Below are positions 1 to 6,078 of a DNA stretch of 8,034 bases, piece by piece. The translations under genes were made by a program, and so were the position numbers. This DNA comes from Jiangellaceae bacterium (GTDB lineage: Bacteria; Actinomycetota; Actinomycetes; Jiangellales; Jiangellaceae). A model generated the notes under the pieces. The model worked only from the letters and a program-made list of their open reading frames with translations, did no database searches and had not been told where the DNA came from. The stretch covers positions 1 through 8,034 of the forward strand of contig JASLBX010000137.1 of the NCBI GenBank assembly GCA_030146385.1. Reading direction: 5' to 3'. Within the stretch, counting starts at the first letter, position 1, and the number at the start of each line of letters is the position of its first letter.

Positions 1-59
1 TCCTCGCCGAGCAGGGCTACGCCTACCGCATCATCGACGCCGAAGAAATCCTGCGTTGA
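1..59 (+). CDS. 3' end of an unidentified gene (partial)
   Basis: Codons in the frame that starts at base 3 read LAEQGYAYRIIDAEEILR and stop at TGA (57-59). GC use at third positions is high (CTC GCC GAG CAG GGC TAC GCC), which fits real coding sequence. Only 18 residues are visible, so I cannot assign a family; they hold no motif I recognise. The gene converges on the guanidino hydrolase gene at 158-964. Both genes end in the same three codons, CTG CGT TGA (Leu-Arg-stop), and these lie inside the arms of the inverted repeat at 51-166. It is not co-directional with the hydrolase, so a shared pathway cannot be assumed. The main doubt is that it is so short. Confidence 0.6.
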   Translation, partial: LAEQGYAYRIIDAEEILR

Positions 60-166
60 TCATGCAAAAACGGGGCGCGTGACACGCCGACGCCAGTCGA
101 AGCGCGTGACGGATCTCGGTCTGCGGCGGGCGTGTCACGCGCCCCGTTTTTGCGTGATCAACGCAG
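51..166. terminator. Large symmetric hairpin, likely bidirectional terminator
   Basis: Left arm 51-88 and right arm 129-166 are complementary over 38 bp with one mismatch (T63 opposite G154, a G-U pair in one of the RNA strands). The loop is 40 nt (89-128). On the + strand the right arm contains GCCCCGTTTTTGC, and on the - strand the left arm gives the same. A GC-rich stem with a U-run is therefore available to transcripts from either side. The stop codons of both convergent genes (57-59 and 158-160) pair exactly with each other in the stem. Termination is inferred from position and structure. The arms are longer than a typical terminator needs, so an inserted repeat element is an alternative. 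Confidence 0.75.
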
Positions 167-964
167 TTCGAGCGTGCAGCACTTGGCGCCGCCTCCGGCC
201 TTGAGCAGCTCGGGCAGCTCGACGGGGACTGGCTCGTAACCGCGGTCGGCTAGCGCGCCGATGAGGTCGCGCGCTGCCGCTGCGATGACCACGTGCCGCC
301 CGTCCGATACCGCGTTCAAGCCGAAGGCGAGCGCGTCGGCCTCGGTCGCGAGCACCGCGTCCGGAAAGAGGCGGCGCAGCACCGCGCGGCTCCCTTCGGA
401 GAAGGCGGCCGGGTAGTAGACGACGTTCGAGTCATCGAGCACGAACAGCGCCGTGTCGAGGTGGTAGAACCGCGGGTCGACGAGCGTCAACGACACCACG
501 GGGCGTCCGAAGAACTCCTGAGCCTCCAGGTGTGCGGCGTGATCGGTACGAAAGCCCGTCCCTGCGAGGATCAGTTCGCCCGCGACGGTGAAATCGCCCT
601 CGCCTTCGTTCACATGCTTCGGCGTGCGCACGTCGGCGTAGCCCGCTGCCTCGAACCAGGACCGGTACGCGGGAGCCTCGTCGGCGCGCTGCGGGTTGCG
701 GAACTGCGCGCCGTACACCCGGCCGTCCACAACGAAGGCTCCGTTGGCCGCGAAGACCATGTCCGGCAATTCGGGAAGCGGCTCGATGAGATCCACCCGG
801 TGGCCAAGCCGCTCGTAGGTGGCCCGCAGTTTCTCCCACTGGTCGATCGCCAGATTCCGGTCGACGGGCGAGTCTGGATCCATCCACGGGTTGATTGCGT
901 ACGACACGTCAAAGTACGTCGGACGGCACATCAGGAAGTGGCGCTTCGTCGCGGCACGGGACAT
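158..964 (-). CDS. ddaH: Dimethylargininase-like guanidino hydrolase (DDAH or arginine dihydrolase)
   Basis: A 268-aa soluble enzyme of the amidinotransferase/dimethylargininase fold, which hydrolyses the guanidino group of arginine or methylarginines through a Cys-His-acid site. Seen in the protein: substrate-side MCRPTYFDV (12-20) and INPWM (24-28); FAANGAF (71-77); an acidic NEGEGDF (119-125); catalytic-type FYHLD with His168; and a C-terminal GGGAKCCTLEL whose Cys262 aligns with the usual nucleophile. Length is normal for the family. I chose ATG 964 because GAGGAGGT (970-977) sits 5 bases upstream; an in-frame extension to 1039 has no such support and its N-terminus does not look like the family. 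The Lrp regulator lies 135 bp upstream on the same strand, an arrangement also known in mycobacteria beside ornithine aminotransferase genes. The product could be citrulline (DDAH) or ornithine (arginine dihydrolase), and sequence alone does not settle it. Asn74 favours the second. Confidence 0.88.
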   Translation of the reverse strand: MSRAATKRHFLMCRPTYFDVSYAINPWMDPDSPVDRNLAIDQWEKLRATYERLGHRVDLIEPLPELPDMVFAANGAFVVDGRVYGAQFRNPQRADEAPAYRSWFEAAGYADVRTPKHVNEGEGDFTVAGELILAGTGFRTDHAAHLEAQEFFGRPVVSLTLVDPRFYHLDTALFVLDDSNVVYYPAAFSEGSRAVLRRLFPDAVLATEADALAFGLNAVSDGRHVVIAAAARDLIGALADRGYEPVPVELPELLKAGGGAKCCTLELR

Positions 965-969
965 GGCTG

Positions 970-977
970 ACCTCCTC
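970..977 (-). promoter_or_regulatory. Strong ribosome binding site of the guanidino hydrolase
   Basis: GAGGAGGT on the - strand, 5 bases before ATG 964. It is a near-perfect match to the anti-Shine-Dalgarno sequence and fixes the start over the upstream in-frame alternative. Confidence 0.85.
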
Positions 978-997
978 GCAAGCACGGTGGGATCACA

Positions 998-1034
998 GAC
1001 GGCACGCCCCACAAATGCGTGGCGGCGTGCCGTC
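998..1034 (-). promoter_or_regulatory. Leader hairpin upstream of the guanidino hydrolase
   Basis: A perfect 11-bp inverted repeat, GACGGCACGCC (998-1008) and GGCGTGCCGTC (1024-1034). It continues past one bulged base (1023) into a second 4-bp stem, CCAC (1009-1012) with GTGG (1019-1022), closing a 6-nt loop. It lies between the Lrp gene and the hydrolase start. No U-run follows on the - strand, so a classical terminator is unlikely. It could be an operator, a leader structure or a U-less terminator for the regulator gene. The role is inferred only from position. Confidence 0.5.
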
Positions 1035-1041
1035 ACCAAGG

Positions 1042-1071
1042 AGACTAGAAACGAGGCTTGGCGGCCGGCAA
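1042..1071 (-). promoter_or_regulatory. Possible promoter of the guanidino hydrolase gene
   Basis: On the - strand, TTGCCG (1066-1071) and TAGTCT (1042-1047) are 18 bp apart and resemble -35 and -10 boxes of the main sigma factor. A start site a few bases downstream would place the whole 998-1034 hairpin at the head of the leader. The match is modest and rests on position as much as sequence. Confidence 0.25.
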
Positions 1072-1099
1072 TGATTAGACGTTGCGTCGTGGCGTCGAT

Positions 1100-1606
1100 T
1101 CAGTGCGTATTGGGCGAGATCGCCGCCGAATCGTTTCGCTTGCCGGTCTCGATGGGGTCGCCGCCCCGATCAAGCAGGTGCGACAGCACCACGTAGCTGC
1201 TCGTACGCAGGATGAAGGGCTCGGCCCGGATCCGCTCGAGCACCTCTTCGAAGTGGCGGATGTCGGCGGCACGGATCCGCAGCAGCGCGTCTGCGTCCCC
1301 GGTTACCGTCATCGCCGCGACGACCTCCGGATGCCGACCGACCGCCTCGGCGATCCGTCCTGGCGTGGACGCCTGGAGACAGTAGATCTCGACGTACGCC
1401 TCGGTGTTCCAGCCGAGCGCGCCGGGGTCGAAGACAGCGGTGTAACCCATGATCGTGCCGGTAGCCCGGAGGCGATCGACCCTGCGCTTGACGGCAGACG
1501 GGGACAAGCCGACGACCTCGCCAATCTCAGCGAAGCTCTTGCGGGCGTCTCCGGCGAGCACGGCCATGATGCGGCGGTCCAACGGGTCCAAGGGCACGAC
1601 GCTCAT
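1100..1606 (-). CDS. Lrp/AsnC-family transcriptional regulator
   Basis: A 168-aa protein with the two-domain build and normal length of the Lrp/AsnC family. Residues 5-45 form the winged helix-turn-helix (LDPLDRRIMAVL, then FAEIGEVVGLSPSAVKRRVDRL as the recognition helix region). Residues about 66-142 form the ligand-binding RAM domain, with the typical VTGDADALLRIRA segment (101-113). Members bind DNA as dimers or octamers and respond to amino acids. The gene lies upstream of the guanidino hydrolase on the same strand, so arginine, ornithine or a methylarginine is a reasonable effector, but this is inferred. I chose ATG 1606 because the family usually begins just before the LDxLDRRI segment; a GTG at 1627 is in frame and possible. 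Neither start has a strong ribosome binding site. Confidence 0.9.
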   Translation of the reverse strand: MSVVPLDPLDRRIMAVLAGDARKSFAEIGEVVGLSPSAVKRRVDRLRATGTIMGYTAVFDPGALGWNTEAYVEIYCLQASTPGRIAEAVGRHPEVVAAMTVTGDADALLRIRAADIRHFEEVLERIRAEPFILRTSSYVVLSHLLDRGGDPIETGKRNDSAAISPNTH

Positions 1607-1716
1607 TATGCGGGCCGCGCCACCCACCGGGCTCGCACCAGTAACCCGTCGGCAGGCTCATACCCCCAGGGCGGACGGAAGAGGCAAGTCCCCAGGGGCG
1701 GGGCGCGGACGAATAA

Positions 1717-1786
1717 TGCGTTGGCCCGCTCTCACGATGACAACTAAAATGTTGCGGCCTTCGCGACAGGACCGGGCTGCAACGCA
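1717..1786. repeat. Imperfect inverted repeat spanning the helD promoter
   Basis: TGCGTTGGCCCG (1717-1728) pairs with CGGGCTGCAACGCA (1773-1786) over 12 bp with a 2-base bulge. A second, overlapping pair is GTTGCGGCC (1751-1759) with the complementary stretch in 1773-1782, with one mismatch. The arms flank the -10 box at 1745-1750, so this may be an operator. I do not see an obvious match to the rifamycin-associated element known upstream of some actinobacterial helR genes. Confidence 0.35.
1721..1750 (+). promoter_or_regulatory. Likely promoter of the HelD-family gene
   Basis: TTGGCC (1721-1726) and TAAAAT (1745-1750) are separated by 18 bp. The -10 box is a very good match to TATAAT and sits in a short AT-rich stretch that stands out in this GC-rich sequence. 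Transcription would begin near 1757 and leave a leader of about 80 nt before ATG 1836. Confidence 0.55.
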
Positions 1787-1835
1787 CGGGCCGTCGGATC
1801 ATGCATCACACGTCCGCCGAGCCTGGAGCCGCCGC

Positions 1836-3842
1836 ATGCCACCGCCCGACCCAGCCCTCACCGCCGAACGCGAGTACCTCCGTCGCGCCCGCGACGACCT
1901 GCGCCGCATGCGCGAGCACACTATGTCGCTCACCGCGCAGGCCGGCGACGCGGTATCCCAGGCGTACCTCGAACGGGCGCTGTACCGGCGTGCGAAGGCA
2001 CTGGAAGACAATCCGGACGTCCCACTGTTCTTCGGCCGGATCGACCGGCCCGACGAGCGCTTTTACATCGGCCGACGACACGTCATGGACCAAGCCGGTG
2101 ACCCGGTCGTCATCGACTGGCGAGCCGACATCTCGCGCGCGTTCTACCGGGCCACCCGCGGCGACCCGCAAGGACTCGTGCTGCGCCGCCGGTATGGGTT
2201 CGACCGCGGCGAACTGACGTCCTACGAGGACGAGCACCTCTCCGATCCGGACGAGCACGACGTGGCCAGCCGGATCCTGGCCGAGGAGATAGAACGCCCC
2301 CGGATGGGCCCAATGCGCGACATCGTGGCCACGATCCAGCCCGAGCAGGACGAGGTCGTCCGCGCGGGACTGGATCAGACAGTATGCGTCCAAGGCGCGC
2401 CCGGCACCGGCAAGACCGCCGTCGGCCTGCACCGTGCGGCATACCTGCTGCACGCCTTCCGAGACCGGCTGGCCCGCACCGGTGTCCTGGTCGTGGGCCC
2501 GAACGACGCGTTCCTGCACTACATCGCCCAGGTGCTGCCCACTCTCGGGGAGGTGGACGTCCAGCAGGTGACGGTGGCCGAACTGGTCGAGAGCGTGCCG
2601 GTGCGCCGCGTCGACTCGCCGGAAGTCGCCATGCTCAAGGGCGACGCGCGGATGCCCGAGATCATCAGGCGGGCGATCTGGTCCCACGTCGCGAAACCGT
2701 CGGATGCGATCGTGATCCCGCGCGGGAGCCGCCGCTGGCGGATCCCCGCGCACCGGCTGGCGGAGGCCGTGGACGCTCTCCGCCGGCGGGGCGACACCTA
2801 CGCGACCGGCCGGGCCCTGCTGCCGCAGCGGGTGGCCCACCTGGTCCTGACCCATATCGAGGCTGGCGGCGAGATCACCGACGACCGCGTTCAGAACACG
2901 ATCGCGCGATCGCGCCCGGTACGTGACTTCGTCGATGCCGTGTGGCCGGCTGTCGACCCCGTCCGGATCGTCATGCGCCTGCTGACCAAGCGTCGATTCC
3001 TGGCCGACGCCGCGGCCGGCTTGCTCGACGAGGACGAGCAGCGCCTCGTGCTCTGGGACCGGCCGGCTCGCGGCCCCAAGTCCGCCCCCTGGTCGCATTC
3101 CGACGCGGTGCTGATCGACGAGGCGCGCAGTGTCCTGGAGCGGACGCCGGGCTACGGGCACGTCGTCCTCGATGAGGCGCAGGACCTGTCTCCGATGGAG
3201 TTGCGCGCGGTCGGCCGGCGAGCGACTCTCGGCTCGGTGACTGTCCTCGGCGACGTCGCACAGGGCACGACGCCATGGGCTACCTCATCGTGGGACGCCG
3301 CGCTGCGGCATCTTAGCCAGGACGGCGCGCACGTGGAGATTCTGCGCCGCGGCTACCGTGTGCCTGCCGCCGTCGTCGAGTTCGCTAGTGGTCTGCTACC
3401 GGTGATCGCTCCCGGCCTGGAACCACCGATACCGGTCCGCACCAATCCGGGATTGCTGGACGTGATTCCGACGAAGGACCTCGCCAGCCTGCCGGCTCTT
3501 GTGCATTCAGCACTCGAGAGGCCGGGCTCGGTTGGTTTGATCGCGGCCGACGACCAGGTCGCCGAGGTCGCGGACCGGCTGGACGGCCTGGGCTTCGCGC
3601 ACCTCTCCGACGAGGCCGACACTCGGCTCACTCTCGTCCCGGCGTCGCTGGCCAAGGGCCTGGAGTTCGACCACGTGATCGTCGTCGAGCCGGCCCGGAT
3701 CGTCGCCGCCGAGGTCCGCGGGCTGCGGCGGCTCTATGTCGTCCTCACCAGGGCGGTCTCGTCCCTCACGGTCGTGCACACCGAGCCGCTTCCAGAGCCG
3801 CTTGGCTCCGCGAAGGTGCTCGATCGCCGGGACGGCGCGTGA
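1836..3842 (+). CDS. helD: HelD-family RNA polymerase-recycling motor ATPase
   Basis: A 668-aa UvrD-like superfamily 1 ATPase of the class II (actinobacterial) HelD type. Such proteins bind RNA polymerase, open its clefts and release stalled complexes; related HelR proteins displace rifamycins. Seen: an N-terminal charged helical segment (about 5-60, the part that enters the secondary channel); FYIGRRH and VIDWRA just after it; Walker A GAPGTGKT (187-194); a long family-specific insert containing DVQQVTV, KGDARM and WSHVAKPSDA; Walker B DEAQD (446-450) followed by LSPMELRAVGRR; LGDVAQGTTPW; GYRVP (506-510); KGLEFDHVIVVEP (from 607); and the arginine finger in VVLTRAVSSL (Arg639). No motif is broken. 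It is somewhat shorter than the roughly 700-760 aa usual in the class, mostly at the N-terminus. I chose ATG 1836 because GGAG (1825-1828) lies 7 bases upstream; the open frame before it has no family resemblance. It ends 3 bp from the convergent MFS gene. Confidence 0.9.
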   Translation: MPPPDPALTAEREYLRRARDDLRRMREHTMSLTAQAGDAVSQAYLERALYRRAKALEDNPDVPLFFGRIDRPDERFYIGRRHVMDQAGDPVVIDWRADISRAFYRATRGDPQGLVLRRRYGFDRGELTSYEDEHLSDPDEHDVASRILAEEIERPRMGPMRDIVATIQPEQDEVVRAGLDQTVCVQGAPGTGKTAVGLHRAAYLLHAFRDRLARTGVLVVGPNDAFLHYIAQVLPTLGEVDVQQVTVAELVESVPVRRVDSPEVAMLKGDARMPEIIRRAIWSHVAKPSDAIVIPRGSRRWRIPAHRLAEAVDALRRRGDTYATGRALLPQRVAHLVLTHIEAGGEITDDRVQNTIARSRPVRDFVDAVWPAVDPVRIVMRLLTKRRFLADAAAGLLDEDEQRLVLWDRPARGPKSAPWSHSDAVLIDEARSVLERTPGYGHVVLDEAQDLSPMELRAVGRRATLGSVTVLGDVAQGTTPWATSSWDAALRHLSQDGAHVEILRRGYRVPAAVVEFASGLLPVIAPGLEPPIPVRTNPGLLDVIPTKDLASLPALVHSALERPGSVGLIAADDQVAEVADRLDGLGFAHLSDEADTRLTLVPASLAKGLEFDHVIVVEPARIVAAEVRGLRRLYVVLTRAVSSLTVVHTEPLPEPLGSAKVLDRRDGA

Positions 3843-3845
3843 CGG

Positions 3846-5126
3846 TCATCCGCGTGTCGCGGCGGCGAGTCGTGGCCGGGCGAGCAGCGCGAGCAGCAAG
3901 GCAACCGCGCCCGCGGCAACCGTCACCGCGTACGCCGGCCGGTGCCCGCCCAGGTCGGCCAGGCTGCCCGCCAGCGCCGACCCGAGGGCGTACCCGATTC
4001 CGGTCGCGCCGGCCAGCAGCGTTACGGCTGTTCCGACCCGATTCGGCGGAACGATGCGCTCCGCGAGCGCGAAGACGCTGATCATGTATGGCGCCACCGC
4101 GAAGCCCAGCGCGATCACAACAGGAACCAGCGCGCTGATCGTTCCCACCGCGAGCAGCGGCGCCGAGAGCACCAGCAACGCTCCCGCGAACGTGACCAGG
4201 CGGCGCTCGTACCCGAACCGTTCGGGCAGGCCGGCAACCGACAGCCCGGCGATGACGCTGCCGACACCCAGCAACGCGTGGACGAGACCGGCAACCCCTG
4301 CTTTGCCCTCCAGCGCCGCCAGGGCGGTCGTGCCGGTCTGGGTGGCCCCGAAGATCACGCCGATCAGTAGCTGAGCCGCCGCGAGGATGACCAGGCTGAC
4401 GGTGATCAAGCGGAGTGGTTGAGTGCTCGTGTCCTGGTGACCGGTGATCCTGGCGGTGGGGTGAAGCGCAAACCAACAGCCGAACACGGCCAGCAGCCCG
4501 GCCGCAGTCAGGAGGGCGCCGCCTGGATTGATCAGGACGGCGATCGCGCCGACCAGTGCTGGCCCAAATACGAAGGACGCTTCGTCGGCGGCGCCCTCGT
4601 ACGAGAACGCGGCATCGATCAGACGCGGCTGGGCGTCCCCGGCAGTTCTGGTCATGGGCCGCCAGCGCACCCGGGCAAGCGGTCCTACCTGCGGGATCGC
4701 CAGCCCGGCCAGCGCGGCGGCGGCGACAACGTACGGCAAGGGCGCGTCGGCTTCCACGAGTCCCACCAGGCCCGTAAGGGCGGTGGCGGCGACGAGCGAC
4801 TGAGTCAGGACGACCGGACGCTGGCCGATGCGGTCCGCTATCGCACCGGCGACAGGTGCGCCGATCGCGTTCGCCGCGGCGAGCGTCCCGGCTGTCAGGC
4901 CGCCGGCCGTGTACCGGCCGGTGGCGGTCGAGACCAGGAGTAGGGAACCGAGCTGGCTCATCGCCAGCGGCAGCCGGCCGAGGAAGGCCACGATGACGTA
5001 GCCGGGACCGGCGATGCTCAGCAACCGCCGGTAAGTAATGAGCGGGGACACCAGAGCTCCAGATACGCCGACGCGCGCGTCTCCCCGCCCAACAGACGCG
5101 CTCCTTGAGCCCTGTGCGCCACCCAT
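3846..5126 (-). CDS. Major facilitator superfamily transporter (probable exporter)
   Basis: A hydrophobic protein of 426 aa from ATG 5126, with about 12 predicted membrane helices: six before and six after a loop near residues 222-240. The loop between helices 2 and 3 carries GAIADRIGQRP (94-104), the classic MFS signature A. SYEGAADEASFVFGPALVG (175-193) resembles the central segment of uncharacterised actinobacterial drug-efflux-like MFS proteins. The substrate cannot be told. The first 25 residues are polar and poor in family features; GTG 5051, with GGAG 5 bases upstream (5057-5060), is an attractive alternative start giving 401 aa and a first helix soon after. It converges on helD with stops 3 bp apart, so the two are not an operon and may make overlapping antisense transcripts. 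It is divergent from the HD-domain gene across the palindrome at 5152-5203. Confidence 0.88.
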   Translation of the reverse strand: MGGAQGSRSASVGRGDARVGVSGALVSPLITYRRLLSIAGPGYVIVAFLGRLPLAMSQLGSLLLVSTATGRYTAGGLTAGTLAAANAIGAPVAGAIADRIGQRPVVLTQSLVAATALTGLVGLVEADAPLPYVVAAAALAGLAIPQVGPLARVRWRPMTRTAGDAQPRLIDAAFSYEGAADEASFVFGPALVGAIAVLINPGGALLTAAGLLAVFGCWFALHPTARITGHQDTSTQPLRLITVSLVILAAAQLLIGVIFGATQTGTTALAALEGKAGVAGLVHALLGVGSVIAGLSVAGLPERFGYERRLVTFAGALLVLSAPLLAVGTISALVPVVIALGFAVAPYMISVFALAERIVPPNRVGTAVTLLAGATGIGYALGSALAGSLADLGGHRPAYAVTVAAGAVALLLALLARPRLAAATRG

Positions 5127-5151
5127 CGTACCGCGCCCCCGCCACGACTCA

Positions 5152-5203
5152 CGTGATCATGTGGGTTTGCCCGGCTATACCCAACCGAACCCACATGATC
5201 ACG
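5152..5203. promoter_or_regulatory. Palindrome between divergent MFS and HD-domain genes (putative shared operator/promoter)
   Basis: Perfect 16-bp arms CGTGATCATGTGGGTT (5152-5167) and its complement (5188-5203) flank 20 nt whose exact centre is TATA (5176-5179). Read either way, GTGATC is followed after 17 bp by a -10-like box: TATACC on + and TATAGC on -. One symmetric site could therefore drive or control both genes. A + strand start would leave about 30 nt before ATG 5220. The palindrome is seen; the promoter role is inferred. It may instead be an inserted repeat, since its arms share TGATCATG with the hairpin at 51-166. Confidence 0.55.
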
Positions 5204-5219
5204 GGCGGGGGGAGAGAGA

Positions 5220-5843
5220 ATGGGCGAGGTGGATGAGTTGCTCGAGCGGTGGCGCGGCGTGATCGGCGGACGCGCCGACGAGCTTGGGCACGACCTGCTG
5301 CGCCGCTGGAGCGAACCACACCGGCGGTATCACACGACAGATCACCTACGCGCCGTTCTCGATGCTGTAGACCTTCTCGAGCACCATGCGGCCGACCCGG
5401 ATGCCGTCCGGCTCGCGGCCTGGTTCCACGACGCCGTCTACCGGGGGCGGCCGGGCGATGACGAGGCGGCCAGTGCCCGGCTGGCCGCAGAGACCCTGCC
5501 CGCAGCCGGTGTCGCTGACGAGCAGCTGCGTGAAGTCGTGCGTCTGGTCGAGCTCACTGCGTCGCACGATCCCGCTCCTGGCGACGCCAACGGCGCCGTC
5601 CTATGCGACGCCGATCTGGCGATCCTGGGTGGCGAGCCGGAGCAGTACGCCGCCTACGCCGCGGCAGTTAGGTCCGAGTTCGCCCACGTGACCGACCGCG
5701 ACTTCGCCCGCGGCCGAGCCGAGATCCTGCGCCGCTTGCTCGCCTCTGACCCGATGTACCGGACGGCGACCGGGGCCGCCCACTGGGAGGCAGCCGCGCG
5801 CCGCAACCTCACTGCTGAGCTGGACCTGCTTTCCGCTTCCTGA
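5220..5843 (+). CDS. HD-domain metal-dependent phosphohydrolase-like protein
   Basis: A 207-aa soluble protein of the predicted HD-superfamily phosphohydrolase group typified by COG4339. Visible motifs are RYHTTDHL (36-43), WFHDAVY (68-74, the HD pair His70-Asp71), DDEAAS (80-85), ELTASHD (111-117) and CDADLAILG (129-137). His38, His70, Asp71 and Asp132 are the likely metal ligands. The natural substrate of this group is unknown; nucleotides or phosphorylated metabolites are typical of the wider superfamily. The start is secure: the purine-rich GGGGGGAGAGAGA ends directly before ATG 5220. The last 35 bp overlap the convergent DUF4031 gene. No frameshift or missing motif is visible. Confidence 0.85.
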   Translation: MGEVDELLERWRGVIGGRADELGHDLLRRWSEPHRRYHTTDHLRAVLDAVDLLEHHAADPDAVRLAAWFHDAVYRGRPGDDEAASARLAAETLPAAGVADEQLREVVRLVELTASHDPAPGDANGAVLCDADLAILGGEPEQYAAYAAAVRSEFAHVTDRDFARGRAEILRRLLASDPMYRTATGAAHWEAAARRNLTAELDLLSAS

Positions 5844-6078
5844 GGCCGGCGTCGTGCAGGCGCTGCACCAACTCCCGGCTGCTCACCGGCACCGCCCCGG
5901 CAGCCACGACGTGGTCGTACATGTGGTCAGGGACGTCGTAGTGATCGCGCTCGAAGCCGCGGCGTGGGATGCCCACGCGGGCGGCGAAGGCGTGGAGCTC
6001 GTCGAGCGATTTGTCCGATACCAGGTGCGACCAGTGTCGACCGTGTCCCGGCCAGGTCGGCGGGTCGACCAGGATCAT
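5809..6078 (-). CDS. DUF4031-domain protein
   Basis: An 89-aa protein that begins MILVDPPTWPGHGRHWSHLVSD and contains ELHAFAARVGIPRRGFERDHYDVP (27-50), the pattern of the DUF4031 family of short actinobacterial proteins. Function is unknown. Conserved His, Asp and Trp residues (Asp5, His12, Trp16, His18, His46, Asp48) would suit a metal or nucleotide site, but this is a guess. Its ATG overlaps the cutC stop as ATGA (6075-6078), so translation is probably coupled and the two form an operon with cutC first. A longer in-frame reading back to 6297 lies over cutC and has no family match. The 3' end runs 35 bp into the convergent HD-domain gene. Confidence 0.85.
   Translation of the reverse strand: MILVDPPTWPGHGRHWSHLVSDKSLDELHAFAARVGIPRRGFERDHYDVPDHMYDHVVAAGAVPVSSRELVQRLHDAGLRKRKAGPAQQ

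Noticed and set aside
293..970. Long + strand reading frame of 225 codons opposite the guanidino hydrolase
   Set aside because: It is the mirror frame of a GC-rich gene: Arg- and Val-rich, with no family features and no ribosome binding site.
998..1034. Guanidine-II riboswitch ahead of the guanidino hydrolase
   Set aside because: That class needs two small hairpins with ACGR tetraloops. Here there is one hairpin with a 6-nt loop of another sequence.
1449..1835. N-terminal extension of the HelD frame
   Set aside because: It overlaps the Lrp gene and the promoter at 1721-1750, its residues have no HelD resemblance, and ATG 1836 has a good ribosome binding site.
1801..2217. Upstream ATG opening a 138-codon frame overlapping helD
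   Set aside because: It has no ribosome binding site, is out of frame with helD and is Ser/Thr/Arg-rich, as expected of a shadow frame.
1806..3161. 451-codon - strand frame inside helD
   Set aside because: It is antisense to an intact, motif-complete ATPase. Its composition (His, Asp, Gly, Arg-rich) is typical of a shadow frame.
3766..5145. 459-codon - strand frame over the MFS gene
   Set aside because: It is a shifted frame of the MFS gene, Arg-rich and without membrane segments, while the 3846-5126 frame gives a clear transporter.
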